From Streptococcus entericus DSM 14446 (GTDB taxonomy: Bacteria; Bacillota; Bacilli; Lactobacillales; Streptococcaceae), in NCBI RefSeq assembly GCF_000380025.1, contig NZ_KB904157.1, positions 1 to 60,416 of the forward strand: a stretch of 60,416 nt of DNA, in the 5' to 3' direction. Of the stretch, positions 26,180-35,183 are shown one piece after another (position 1 is the stretch's first letter; each line of letters begins with the position of its first letter). Made by a program: the position numbers and the translations under genes. The notes below the pieces were generated by a model, which saw only the letters and a list, made by a program, of their open reading frames with translations, searched no databases and was not told the origin of the DNA.

Positions 26180-26920
26180 ATGACACTTTTCTCAGCCATT
26201 TTCCAGTCTGTCTTTAAGAGACGGGACGTGAACATTCTCTTAGCTTTTAGCTTTCTGCCCCTCTTGGTGCCAGCACTGACCAGCATATCAGACACAGCCC
26301 AGGTTGATCAGGAGGCGACAAGTAGCCTGCTAGGCTTCCTAAGCTCGGTCATCGAGGTCCAGTACCAGTTTATCCTACCAGGCATCATGTTGGGCTTGAT
26401 TACCGCCTCTGTTTTTCGGGATGAGATTGATTCCCGCATCCTCTTCCTTTACAAGGACATCAAGCGGTCCAAGATTTTCAATGCCAAGTTGCTCAGTATC
26501 TTTGCGGTTTATGGGATTTTCTTCCTAGCGACGGTCTTGGTGACAGTGGTGACTTACTTCATATCCATTGCACCTCAGGTGGGCTTTCGTTTCCTGCCCC
26601 AGGAGGGAGCTGCGACCAGCCTTCACTACCTCTTTGTTCTAATCGGATCGAACTTGACGCTCATTACCATCCTAGCTGCCTGCTCAATTAAGAAGAAGAC
26701 CATGGTGGCGGTCATGCTGGGTATCTTCTTCAACCTCTTTAGCAATACCGCCCCCATGTGGGTGGGCATCCGCTACCTCTTTCCTAACTCTTATGCGACA
26801 ACCCTAGCGCAACAATTTCCTTTAGGCTCTGCTATTGGCTTTAGCCTTATCCTAACAGCGATCTACCTGGGTCTGGCCTATGGGTCCGCCCGCCGCAACT
26901 TTGACACGATTGAATTTTAA
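26180..26920 (+). CDS. ABC-2 type permease subunit 1
   Basis: A 246-residue membrane protein with six hydrophobic segments, at about residues 17-38, 52-75, 103-127, 143-165, 172-195 and 215-237. Between segments 2 and 3 it carries FRDEIDSRILFLYKDIKR, nearly the same as a stretch in the second permease, so the two are paralogues. It should form half of an export channel with the gene at 27817. AAGGAG precedes the ATG. First gene of the operator-controlled operon; the substrate is unknown. Confidence 0.85.
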   Translation: MTLFSAIFQSVFKRRDVNILLAFSFLPLLVPALTSISDTAQVDQEATSSLLGFLSSVIEVQYQFILPGIMLGLITASVFRDEIDSRILFLYKDIKRSKIFNAKLLSIFAVYGIFFLATVLVTVVTYFISIAPQVGFRFLPQEGAATSLHYLFVLIGSNLTLITILAACSIKKKTMVAVMLGIFFNLFSNTAPMWVGIRYLFPNSYATTLAQQFPLGSAIGFSLILTAIYLGLAYGSARRNFDTIEF

Positions 26921-26939
26921 GAAGAGAAAGTGAGAAAAC

Positions 26940-27815
26940 ATGCTAACCATCCAAAACCTATCGAAAAAATTTGCCGGAAACGACTTTTACTCCCTCAAGG
27001 ACGTGAGCCTTGAGATTAAGCAAGGTGAGATTGTTGGCCTGATCGGAAAGAACGGGGCAGGTAAGTCCACCCTCATGAAACTGATGGCCAAATCCCTCAA
27101 ACCAACTCAAGGGTCTATCAGCTACAAGGGTGTCGACATCAACACTGCCGACAACCTCCTGACGGACTTTGGCATCATGATTGACCCAGTTTTCTACCCA
27201 GAAATGTCAGTCATGGACAACCTCAAGTTCTACCTCAAGCTCCACGGCAAGACCCAGTACCTAGGCAATATCGAAAAGACCCTCAAGCTCCTGGAGCTTT
27301 GGGAGGCGAGAAACCGCAAGCCCAAGGGCTTCTCCTTTGGGATGAAGCAGCGGACGGCCCTGGCTATCGCCATGGTGGCTGAGCCCAACTTTCTGATTTT
27401 GGACGAGCCTTTTGTGGGCTTGGACCCTATCGGTGTGCAAAAGCTCATTGATATCCTCAAAGAGTGGTCTCAGGAACGCAACATTTCCATGCTGATTTCC
27501 AGCCACCAGTTGGGGGAGCTGGAAGCCCTCTGTCAACGTTATGTCTATATCGACAAGGGTGAGTTGGCGGATGCCTTTGAGGGGCAGGGGGCTCCAAGTG
27601 TCTTGATTGAGGTCAATAGCAGTGCAGACCGAGCAACCTTGTCTTCCTACCTGTCTGACACCGTCCGCTTAGACGGAAGTATCCTTGAAATCTCAACCAA
27701 GGCGACTGCGACAGAGCTAAATGCTGTCCTGGCCCACTTGTCCAGTCAGAACCTGATTGACCGCTTGACGGTCAAGGAAAACCAACTCAAAGAACTCTTT
27801 AGCCGAGGTGAATAA
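26940..27815 (+). CDS. ABC transporter ATP-binding protein
   Basis: A 291-residue ATPase with the Walker A GKNGAGKSTLMKL near residue 37, Q-loop region in DFGIMIDPVF, a divergent signature FSFGMKQRTALA near residue 129 in place of LSGGQ, Walker B FLILDEPFVGLDP near residue 151, and the switch His in ISSHQLGELE near residue 183. The C-terminal 80 residues form a domain typical of drug- or peptide-export ATPases (BcrA/LanF-like). It powers the two flanking permeases. Confidence 0.93.
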   Translation: MLTIQNLSKKFAGNDFYSLKDVSLEIKQGEIVGLIGKNGAGKSTLMKLMAKSLKPTQGSISYKGVDINTADNLLTDFGIMIDPVFYPEMSVMDNLKFYLKLHGKTQYLGNIEKTLKLLELWEARNRKPKGFSFGMKQRTALAIAMVAEPNFLILDEPFVGLDPIGVQKLIDILKEWSQERNISMLISSHQLGELEALCQRYVYIDKGELADAFEGQGAPSVLIEVNSSADRATLSSYLSDTVRLDGSILEISTKATATELNAVLAHLSSQNLIDRLTVKENQLKELFSRGE

Positions 27816-27816
27816 G

Positions 27817-28590
27817 ATGCTAACTATTCTAAAACCCGTATTTGAAAGCATTTGGAAACGAAAAGAGACCAAGATTGTTATCGGTCTGGCTATCCTGACA
27901 CCGACCTTTATCCTGATTTCGACCTTCTTGCCTGAGGAAGCTAATTTTTATCAACCCTCTGTAGCAGAAGGCTATGAACTCTTCTCGTTCACAGGTATGG
28001 AAGCTATGATTCATGGCTTTGCCAACTCACTGGTCTTGCCCATCCTAGCACTTTTCTACCTGACCTATACCGTCTTTCGAGGGGAGGCAGATGCCCGTAC
28101 CCTCTTTCTCTACAAGGATATCAAGCGGAGTGATATTTTCTGGGCCAAGGTGGTCAGTCTAATTGGCATCATCTTTCTCTATTCTGGAGCGATTTTCTTG
28201 ACCAGCTTGATTTATTACTACGCTCGTATCGGCCACATGGACTACGCCAGTTTGAATTTCTGGGCTCAGGATCCTGCTACCAATATTAATTTCTTCCAAA
28301 CCTTCTTTGGTGAAAGTTTCAGTATGATTGTTTGTGTCTTCTTGGCAGCCTTTCTGTCTTTGAAAAAGGGATTGGGTCTGACCATGGCAACCTCCTTTGT
28401 TTATCTGATTGTTTTGATTGTGATTAATAATTTTGGATTTGGTTTCTTGTCGCCCCTTGGCAATCGGGATGCCCTCTATGAAGGGGGAAACTTCTTTGTC
28501 ATCTTTGGTCTGTCTACCCTGGTCACCTTGATTTACAGCTTGGTTTTAGGCTACACAACCGTGAGGTACTTCGAGCGAATGGAATATTAG
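27817..28590 (+). CDS. ABC-2 type permease subunit 2
   Basis: A 257-residue permease, paralogous to the first, with FRGEADARTLFLYKDIKR between membrane segments 2 and 3. Six hydrophobic segments are visible. The ATG at 27817 follows GAGGTG by a proper distance; an in-frame GTG at 27808 inside the ATPase gene is less likely. It starts 1 bp after the ATPase stop, so the two are coupled. The set resembles bacteriocin or antibiotic immunity exporters, but nothing shows the cargo. Confidence 0.85.
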   Translation: MLTILKPVFESIWKRKETKIVIGLAILTPTFILISTFLPEEANFYQPSVAEGYELFSFTGMEAMIHGFANSLVLPILALFYLTYTVFRGEADARTLFLYKDIKRSDIFWAKVVSLIGIIFLYSGAIFLTSLIYYYARIGHMDYASLNFWAQDPATNINFFQTFFGESFSMIVCVFLAAFLSLKKGLGLTMATSFVYLIVLIVINNFGFGFLSPLGNRDALYEGGNFFVIFGLSTLVTLIYSLVLGYTTVRYFERMEY

Positions 28591-29187
28591 AGAAAGTAGT
28601 TGCCTAAAAAGAAAAATACAGGAAAAAATGTTTAATGCCGTCTTTGGGATGGGAAACTAGTTATTGCTATTGATTCAATCAGAGTTATACCTCTTGTTTC
28701 CAATCCCTTTATTCTTAAGCGTATTCGGAAAAAAGAATTTCAGAAAAACATTCCATTCCTAAGACGTTCTACTAACTGTTTAATGCTGAGATAATACTCG
28801 AATCTTGTGCTGTTGTCGCTGATGTGATACCAACTCCCTCTAATGTTTATAGGGTTCCGCTTAGTTCTCCTTAGATATAGTTTTTGTACAGGTGATGTTT
28901 TGTTATTCCTAACTTTGGGATGTAGGGCTCTTGATGGTGCCATCAAAGTATTTATTCTAGCGCATGAGAGAGACATTGGAGATGTCACCGTTGTTGACGT
29001 TGATAGTGTTGTAATGAGTTTTAAGTTTATGTGAGAAATATTTGAGATTTTGTGGGTTGTTTAGGAGAGGATTGTTTGGTGACAGTTGTTCGCATTTTTA
29101 TCCTATAGTTCATTTTCTTTTTTTGCTATCTTAGCCCTTACATCTAGTGTCATGCTGTTGAACCACCTCTAGCCAGTAACCAAAAAC
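28591..29187. other. Gap of about 600 bp between the ABC cassette and adcR
   Basis: No convincing gene. Short open frames on both strands (62-82 codons) lack ribosome binding sites and recognisable motifs. Base composition drops to that of non-coding DNA after the GC-richer cassette. It may be a decayed gene or a cassette boundary; I found no terminal repeats. Confidence 0.5.
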
Positions 29188-29227
29188 TTGCCTCCACTCT
29201 TGAATTGTGTTAAAATTAACCAGTAAA
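29188..29227 (+). promoter_or_regulatory. adc promoter with AdcR zinc box
   Basis: TTGCCT (29188-29193), 17 bp, TAAAAT (29211-29216). TTAACCAGTAAA (29216-29227) matches the streptococcal AdcR consensus TTAACYRGTTAA except at one position and lies over the transcription start. This supports zinc-dependent autorepression of the adc operon. Confidence 0.75.
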
Positions 29228-29247
29228 GTGAAAGAAAGAGGTGGTTT

Positions 29248-29697
29248 ATGACAAGACTAGCCCAGCGTTTAGACCAGTTGATTAACAAGGTTTTATTGAC
29301 AGCAGAAAATCAGCATGAATTGTTGATTGGGTCCTGCCAAAGTGACGTCAGATTGACCAATACACAGGAACATATCCTGATGTTATTGGCAAAGGAACGG
29401 CTAACGAATTCTGACCTAGCCAGAGAGCTTAGCGTCAGTCAAGCAGCGGTGACCAAGGCCGTCAAGGCTCTGATTGCTGCGGGCATGCTAGAGTCAATCA
29501 AAGACCAGACAGATGGCCGTGTGACTTACTTTGAACTAACTGATTTGGCGACGCCTATTGCGGTAGAACATGAGCACCACCATGACCATACTGTTCAGGT
29601 GTATGATGAGGTATTGTCGGCTTTTTCAGCAGATGAACAGGACGTTATCGAGCGATTCTTGGAGGGATTATCTAAAGGATTGGACGGTGGTCAATGA
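29248..29697 (+). CDS. adcR: Zinc-responsive MarR-family repressor AdcR
   Basis: AdcR represses zinc uptake genes when zinc is plentiful. The 149-residue MarR-type winged helix has its recognition helix around [14 protein letters not shown] (about residue 62-75). Zinc-site candidates typical of AdcR are visible: Cys in GSCQSD near residue 30, Glu near residue 41, and the cluster EHEHHHDHT near residues 106-114. The gene heads adcRCB and overlaps adcC as ATGA. Confidence 0.95.
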   Translation: MTRLAQRLDQLINKVLLTAENQHELLIGSCQSDVRLTNTQEHILMLLAKERLTNSDLARELSVSQAAVTKAVKALIAAGMLESIKDQTDGRVTYFELTDLATPIAVEHEHHHDHTVQVYDEVLSAFSADEQDVIERFLEGLSKGLDGGQ

Positions 29698-30398
29698 GGT
29701 ATATCACCGTTGAAAATCTAGCTTTTCAGTATGATGCCGAACCTGTTTTACAAGAAGTGTCTTACCACTTGGATAGCGGTGAATTTGTTACCCTAACAGG
29801 TGAAAATGGTGCCGCAAAATCAACCCTGATTAAGGCGACTTTGGGCATTTTAACGCCAAAATCAGGTCAGGTGACGCTTGCCAAAACAAACGTTACAGGT
29901 CAAAAACTCCGTATCGGTTATTTACCACAGCAAATTGCCAGCTTTAATGCAGGGTTTCCCAGCACGGTCTATGAGTTTGTCACCTCTGGTCGTTACCCGC
30001 GTCGAGGCTGGTTTTCACGATTGACAGACCATGACGAGGAACATATTAGGGTAAGTTTAGAATCTGTCGGCATGTGGGAGAATCGAGACAAGCGTATCGG
30101 TAGCTTGAGCGGTGGGCAAAAGCAGCGAGCTGTTATTGCACGTCTCTTTGCCTCTGATCCAGATGTTTTTGTCCTTGATGAACCAACCACAGGGATGGAT
30201 GCAGGGACGACTCAGACTTTTTATGACCTCATGCACCATAATGCCAAGGAACATGGAAAAGCAGTGCTGATGATCACTCATGACCCAGACGAAGTCAAGG
30301 GCTACGCCGACAGGAACATTCATCTCGTGCGCAACCAAGACCTACCATGGCGGTGTTTTAATATCCATGATAACAAGGAGGGCGGCCATGTTCACTGA
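29694..30398 (+). CDS. adcC: Zinc ABC transporter ATP-binding protein AdcC
   Basis: ATPase of the AdcABC zinc importer, 234 residues. Walker A is [13 protein letters not shown] near residue 36 (Ala for the usual Gly before Lys, as in several streptococcal AdcC), signature [11 protein letters not shown] near residue 136, Walker [13 protein letters not shown] near residue 158, and H-loop MITHDPDEV near residue 196. The end is His-rich. It overlaps adcR by 4 bp and adcB by 11 bp. Confidence 0.94.
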   Translation: MRYITVENLAFQYDAEPVLQEVSYHLDSGEFVTLTGENGAAKSTLIKATLGILTPKSGQVTLAKTNVTGQKLRIGYLPQQIASFNAGFPSTVYEFVTSGRYPRRGWFSRLTDHDEEHIRVSLESVGMWENRDKRIGSLSGGQKQRAVIARLFASDPDVFVLDEPTTGMDAGTTQTFYDLMHHNAKEHGKAVLMITHDPDEVKGYADRNIHLVRNQDLPWRCFNIHDNKEGGHVH

Positions 30399-31203
30399 TG
30401 TTTTGGCTTATGACTTTATGCAACGCGCCCTGCTAGCGGTTGTTGCCATTAGCATTTTTGCACCGATTTTGGGAATTTTTCTTATTCTCAGACGGCAAAG
30501 TCTGATGAGCGATACCCTGAGCCACGTTTCCTTGGCAGGCGTTGCCGTCGGGGTATTGCTTGGTATCAATCCAACCTGGACAACGATTGTAGTGGTAACT
30601 TTAGCTGCTATTGTCCTAGAATACCTCAGAACGGTCTACAAGCACTATATGGAAATTTCGACAGCGATTTTAATGTCCTTAGGCTTGGCGCTGTCCTTGA
30701 TGATCATGAGTAAGGCTCAAGGGACTTCGGCAGTTAGTTTGGATCAATACCTGTTTGGGTCAATTATTACCATCAGTCAAGAGCAAGTCATTGCTTTGTT
30801 TGTGATTGCGCTGGCTGTTCTAATCTTGACCTTTCTCTTTATTCGTCCCATGTACCTACTGACCTTTGATGAAGATACGGCCTTCGTTGACGGATTGCCA
30901 GTTCGCTTGATGTCTATTGCCTTCAATATTTTGACGGGAGTGGCCATTGCTTTGATGATTCCAGCAGCAGGAGCGCTTTTGGTTTCAACCATCATGGTTT
31001 TACCGGCTTCAATTGCGATGCGTTTGGGTAAATCTTTTCGTTCAGTGATTATCTACGGCATCGGTATTGGCTTTGTCGGCATGGTGTCAGGCATTTTCAT
31101 GTCCTATTGGTGGGAGACACCTGCTAGCGCAACGATTACCATGATTTTTATCGGTATGTTTTTGGTGACCAGTTTACTTAATCTTGTGGCCAAATCACAT
31201 TGA
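30388..31203 (+). CDS. adcB: Zinc ABC transporter permease AdcB
   Basis: A 271-residue ABC-3 family membrane permease with about eight hydrophobic segments. [17 protein letters not shown] near residue 40 is the conserved region of manganese/zinc permeases that contacts the ATPase. The ATG at 30388 has AAGGAGGGCG upstream; a longer frame inside adcC is spurious. The substrate-binding lipoprotein AdcA is not in this window, as is usual for streptococci. Confidence 0.94.
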   Translation: MFTDVLAYDFMQRALLAVVAISIFAPILGIFLILRRQSLMSDTLSHVSLAGVAVGVLLGINPTWTTIVVVTLAAIVLEYLRTVYKHYMEISTAILMSLGLALSLMIMSKAQGTSAVSLDQYLFGSIITISQEQVIALFVIALAVLILTFLFIRPMYLLTFDEDTAFVDGLPVRLMSIAFNILTGVAIALMIPAAGALLVSTIMVLPASIAMRLGKSFRSVIIYGIGIGFVGMVSGIFMSYWWETPASATITMIFIGMFLVTSLLNLVAKSH

Positions 31204-31206
31204 CTT

Positions 31207-31231
31207 CAGCCTGTTTTAGGCTGTTTTTTTG
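31207..31231 (+). terminator. Terminator of adcRCB
   Basis: CAGCCT (31207-31212) pairs with AGGCTG (31218-31223), followed by eight T. Confidence 0.8.
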
Positions 31232-31234
31232 AAA

Positions 31235-31300
31235 ATTTTTCAGAAAAAATTAAAATTTTCAGAAAAAACGCTAGACAAACCTCAAAAAATTAGGTATGAT
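31235..31300 (+). promoter_or_regulatory. ilvE promoter with tandem CodY-like boxes
   Basis: The 15-mer at 31254-31268 (AATTTTCAGAAAAAA) matches the CodY box AATTTTCWGAAAATT at 13 of 15 positions; a second at 31235-31249 matches at 12. They lie just upstream of TAGACA (31272-31277), 17 bp, TATGAT (31295-31300). Branched-chain amino acids are the CodY ligands, so repression of ilvE by CodY fits known biology. Confidence 0.75.
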
Positions 31301-31331
31301 AGTAAAAACTTATCCCGAAAGGAGAGATATC

Positions 31332-32357
31332 ATGACTGTAGAGACGATAGATTGGTCAACTTTAGGATTTGGCTATATTGATACGGGTAAAAAATTTAGA
31401 GCTTATTATAAAGACGGCAAGTGGAGCGAGGGTGCTATTGAAACGGACAAGCAGATAACGATCAGTGAGGCATCTAACGTGTTTCACTACGGTCAGACTT
31501 GTTTCGAAGGGTTGAAAGCCTATCGTACGAAAGATGGCAAGATTCAGCTGTTTCGTCCCGATGAAAATGCTAAGCGCATGAAACGTTCTGCAGAACGCTT
31601 ACTCATGGAGCCTTACCCAGAAGAAGACTTTATTCGTGCTGTTCATGAAGTTGTCAAAGCCAATGCTGAATGGGTACCACCTTATGGTACAGGAGCTTCA
31701 CTCTATATTCGTCCATTTTTGATGGGAATTGGAGACACTGTGGGGGTAGCACCTGCGACAGAGTACCTATTTTCTATTTTTGTGACGCCAGTTGGAGCCT
31801 ATTTCAAAGGTGGTTTAGCTCCAGCTCACTTCTTGGTTAGTGACTATGACCGCGCAGCACCCAGAGGTACAGGTGCGGCTAAGGTTGCTGGAAATTACGC
31901 TGCCAGCCTCTATCCTGGAAAATTGGCCAAACAACAAGGTTACGCTGATGCCATTTATCTGGATCCGGCAACGAAAACAAAAATCGAAGAAGTCGGAGCG
32001 GCTAATTTCTTTGGGATTACCGCTGATGGGACATTTATGACGCCAAAATCGGACTCTATCTTGCCAAGTATTACCAAATACTCCTTGATGACTTTAGCTG
32101 AAGAGCGACTGGGGCTAAAGGCTGTTGAAGGCGATGTCTATATTGACAAGTTGGCTGATTTTGTCGAGGCAGGGGCGTGTGGAACTGCTGCGGTCATCAC
32201 ACCAATTGGTTCGATTACCATCGGTGATAAGAAACAAGTGTTTTACTCAGAAACAGAAGTTGGTCCAACGATAAAACGTCTTTACGACGAACTGACGGGT
32301 ATCCAGTATGGAGACATACCAGCCCCAGACGGTTGGATTCAGACGGTTGAATACTAA
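31332..32357 (+). CDS. ilvE: Branched-chain amino acid aminotransferase
   Basis: IlvE is a fold-IV PLP enzyme that interconverts Val, Leu and Ile with their keto acids. The 341 residues have EASNVFHYGQTCFEGLKA near residue 46, FRPDENAKRM, YIRPFLMG near residue 127, the PLP Lys region GTGAAKVAGNYAAS near residue 180, and IEEVGAANFFG near residue 219. The ATG at 31332 follows AAAGGAGAG. Monocistronic, behind CodY-like boxes. Confidence 0.95.
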   Translation: MTVETIDWSTLGFGYIDTGKKFRAYYKDGKWSEGAIETDKQITISEASNVFHYGQTCFEGLKAYRTKDGKIQLFRPDENAKRMKRSAERLLMEPYPEEDFIRAVHEVVKANAEWVPPYGTGASLYIRPFLMGIGDTVGVAPATEYLFSIFVTPVGAYFKGGLAPAHFLVSDYDRAAPRGTGAAKVAGNYAASLYPGKLAKQQGYADAIYLDPATKTKIEEVGAANFFGITADGTFMTPKSDSILPSITKYSLMTLAEERLGLKAVEGDVYIDKLADFVEAGACGTAAVITPIGSITIGDKKQVFYSETEVGPTIKRLYDELTGIQYGDIPAPDGWIQTVEY

Positions 32358-32461
32358 ATCAGATTGGCAACCTTTGCGGTTGTCAATCAAGATTTTAGTT
32401 AAATAAGTCAGAATATTTCAAACAAAAAAACATTTCGAACAACATGATTTAAGGAGTTTTT

Positions 32462-33550
32462 ATGACAACACAACAATCAACTGCAATGCAGACAGAGACA
32501 TTCAAATCCTTTGCTGCGAAAATTCTCTCAGGCACAGCAACCGCCATCATCGTCAGTCTCTTGCCAAATGCCATTCTGGCGAATCTGATTAAATATTTAC
32601 CTGCAGTAGAATGGCTGACAGACCTTAACCGTATTTTGGTGATCTTCCAGTATTTTCTTCCGATTATGGCAGGGTTTCTTATTGCTGAGAATTTTAAATT
32701 GACCAGCATGCAGCAGGTGGCAGTTGGTGGTGCAGCCTATATAGGTTCTGGTGCCTGGACGTGGCGCTTCTTTGATACCGTTCAGGAATCAGGCAAAGCC
32801 TTAGAAGCAGTTGGTTTGTTTCAGCTACGCGGATTAGGTGACATTATCAATATGATGATCACAGCAACCCTAGCGGTTCTTTTGGCAAAATGGATTGGTG
32901 ATCGTCTAGGCTCTTTGACTATTGTTTTGCTTCCTATAATTGTTGGAATTGGTGTTGGCTATCTGGGCTGGTTGATGTTGCCTTACGTCTCTCAGGTGAC
33001 CACACTGATTGGTCAAGCAATCAATAGCTTTACCGTCCTCCAACCTGTTCTGATGAGCGTACTGATTGCGATGTCCTTTGCGGTTCTTATCGTGACCCCA
33101 ATTTCAACCGTTGGGATTGGAGTGGCTATCGGTTTAACAGGCCTGTCAGCAGGAGCTGCAGCCATTGGTGTCGCTGCAACGTCAACCTACCTTGCTCTTG
33201 CAACTGCGCGTAAGAATAAAGCAGGAGTTCCAGCTGCCATTTTGCTTGGCGCGACTAAGATGATGATGCCAAATGTGGCTGCCAATCCAATCATGCTGCT
33301 CCCTATCCTGGTGACAGCTGCTGTGAGTGCTCTGTCTGTTCCTCTATTCAATGTTATTGGGACACCAGCGACCGCTGGCTTTGGTTTCATTGGTTTGATT
33401 GGACCGCTGGCTTCACTTGAGACAACAGGGATTGCGATGATGATTATCATCTGGTTTGTCATTCCATTTGCAGTAGCATATCTTTGCCATTACCTTTGCC
33501 TTAACGTTTTCAAGCTTTACTCAGATGATATTTTCATCTTTGAAAAATAA
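32462..33550 (+). CDS. PTS_EIIC_2 family membrane protein
   Basis: A 362-residue integral membrane protein of the PTS_EIIC_2 group, with about nine hydrophobic segments. It resembles a sugar PTS IIC domain but has no IIA or IIB partner nearby and no phosphorylation site is visible, so a PTS role is doubtful. Repeated small-residue motifs such as GLTGLSAGAAAIGVAATS (about residues 222-239) and GIGVGYLGW are typical. AAGGAG precedes the ATG. It has its own terminator. The substrate is unknown. Confidence 0.8.
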   Translation: MTTQQSTAMQTETFKSFAAKILSGTATAIIVSLLPNAILANLIKYLPAVEWLTDLNRILVIFQYFLPIMAGFLIAENFKLTSMQQVAVGGAAYIGSGAWTWRFFDTVQESGKALEAVGLFQLRGLGDIINMMITATLAVLLAKWIGDRLGSLTIVLLPIIVGIGVGYLGWLMLPYVSQVTTLIGQAINSFTVLQPVLMSVLIAMSFAVLIVTPISTVGIGVAIGLTGLSAGAAAIGVAATSTYLALATARKNKAGVPAAILLGATKMMMPNVAANPIMLLPILVTAAVSALSVPLFNVIGTPATAGFGFIGLIGPLASLETTGIAMMIIIWFVIPFAVAYLCHYLCLNVFKLYSDDIFIFEK

Positions 33551-33572
33551 GCTATCCTTGTTAATAAGCAAG

Positions 33573-33603
33573 AAACCTGCTCAAGAATTGGAGCAGGTTT
33601 TTT
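33573..33603 (+). terminator. Terminator of the PTS_EIIC_2 gene
   Basis: AAACCTGCTC (33573-33582) pairs exactly with GAGCAGGTTT (33591-33600), continuing into T. Confidence 0.85.
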
Positions 33604-33664
33604 GTCAATGTCATTTCATTTATGATATAATAGTTTGAAAATCAAACAAAAAAGGATGGTTTGT

Positions 33665-34165
33665 ATGTCGTATTTTGACCAGTACCTCAAAGCAAACGAG
33701 GCTTACGTTGCCCTGCATGGCACGGCTCACCTGCCACTGCCTCCCAGAATGCGTGTTGCTATCTTGACTTGTATGGATTCACGTCTTCATGTGGCACAAG
33801 CTCTGGGCTTGGCGCTAGGTGATGCTCATATCCTGCGTAATGCCGGTGGTCGTGTTACCGAAGATATGATTCGTTCGTTGGCCATTTCTCAGCAACTGAT
33901 GGGAACACGAGAGATTGTCGTGCTGCACCATACAGATTGCGGAGCAGAACGTTTGACAAACGAAGGCTTTGCGAAACAGCTCAATGACACATTAGGAGTT
34001 GATGTTGGGGAAATGGATTTTCTTCCCTTCTCCGACATTGTGAAGAGCGTTAAGGAGGACATTGCCAAATTAAAAGCTAGCCCTCTGATTCCGGATGACA
34101 TTATCATTTCAGGAGCGATTTATGATGTGGATACTGGTAAGATGAATCCTGTTTCTTACCCCTAA
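33665..34165 (+). CDS. Beta-class carbonic anhydrase
   Basis: A 166-residue beta-carbonic anhydrase of the short type, interconverting CO2 and bicarbonate. Zinc ligands are in ILTCMDSRL (Cys and Asp near residues 37-39) and in LHHTDCGAERL (His and Cys near residues 89-93). RNAGGRVTEDMIRSL is the conserved active-site loop. The ATG at 33665 follows AAAGGATGG. It is monocistronic; its short C-terminus lacks the extension of longer beta-CAs. Confidence 0.9.
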   Translation: MSYFDQYLKANEAYVALHGTAHLPLPPRMRVAILTCMDSRLHVAQALGLALGDAHILRNAGGRVTEDMIRSLAISQQLMGTREIVVLHHTDCGAERLTNEGFAKQLNDTLGVDVGEMDFLPFSDIVKSVKEDIAKLKASPLIPDDIIISGAIYDVDTGKMNPVSYP

Positions 34166-34262
34166 AACACCGCAGTTTTTTGAAAAAATGACACGGTCTA
34201 TCCTGACAGGGTGAGTAGCTCTTTTGATTTTACTATGTTATACTAGAGTGAGGAGGACAAGT

Positions 34263-35183
34263 ATGTTAGTTTATATTGCAGGTGCGGGTGCGCTCGGTAG
34301 CCGTTTTGGAGTTGCTCTTAGCAAGGCTGGTCATGAGGTTATTCTCCTGGATAATTGGTCAGAGCATATTGAAGCTATAAAAGATAAGGGACTTATGATC
34401 ACAGGTGATGTGAATGAAACGATTCAGTTGCCAATCATGAGACCAACACAAGCCACGCGAGAAGCAGATTTGGTCTTGGTCCTGACAAAGTCAACCCAGC
34501 TACGTCAAATGCTAGACGATATTCAGCCGATTATCGGTGAGCAAACGAAACTCCTCTGCCTTTTAAATGGTCTTGGTCATATTGAGACCTTACAAGAGTT
34601 TGTTAGAAAAGAGCAGATCATTATGGGAGTGACTGTTTGGACAGCAGGCTTGATAGGACCTGGTCAAGTCGAGCTACGTGGGTCAGGTTCCTTGACCATT
34701 CAGTGCTTGGCGGATACAGAGAGAACGGTAGGCGAGCAGCTGGTTGAAGTCCTCAATCAAGCTGGTTTAAACGCGACCTATACTAATGATGTTTTACATG
34801 CCATTTGGAAAAAAGCCATGATAAATGGCACAATGAATGCCACTAGTGCTCTGTTAGATGCGAACTTACATGAGCTGCTGTCTTCCTCTTCTGCGATGGG
34901 GCTAGTTAGGCAGGTGTTGTCGGAATTCATCGCTGTAGCCGCTCACTACGGCTTAAGGTTTGATCTTGAAGACACCTATCAATACATCATTGACGTCTCG
35001 ACTAAGGTTGGGCATCATTATCCCTCCATGCATCAGGATTTGGTGAAAAATAAGCGGCTGACGGAAGTTGACTATCTCAATGGATTTGTGGCACAAGTGG
35101 CTGAAACAATCGGCAGCTCAGCGCCTTATTGTCGAACTATTACCCAATTAGTCCATGCAAAGGAGGACATCAATCAACGATGA
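34263..35183 (+). CDS. 2-dehydropantoate 2-reductase-like protein
   Basis: A 306-residue ketopantoate reductase (PanE/ApbA) family NADPH enzyme. The Rossmann motif is YIAGAGALGSRFG near residue 4. LVLTKSTQL near residue 72 and LLNGLGHIETL near residue 102 are family blocks; Lys in IWKKAMINGTMN near residue 180 is the catalytic position. Streptococci often carry PanE homologues acting on other keto acids, so a link to pantoate is not certain. It overlaps the ABM gene as ATGA. Confidence 0.85.
   Translation: MLVYIAGAGALGSRFGVALSKAGHEVILLDNWSEHIEAIKDKGLMITGDVNETIQLPIMRPTQATREADLVLVLTKSTQLRQMLDDIQPIIGEQTKLLCLLNGLGHIETLQEFVRKEQIIMGVTVWTAGLIGPGQVELRGSGSLTIQCLADTERTVGEQLVEVLNQAGLNATYTNDVLHAIWKKAMINGTMNATSALLDANLHELLSSSSAMGLVRQVLSEFIAVAAHYGLRFDLEDTYQYIIDVSTKVGHHYPSMHQDLVKNKRLTEVDYLNGFVAQVAETIGSSAPYCRTITQLVHAKEDINQR

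Noticed and set aside
28740..29034. Short frames in the gap before adcR as candidate bacteriocin or pheromone genes
   Set aside because: No ribosome binding site, no double-Gly leader, no promoter with the operator repeats.
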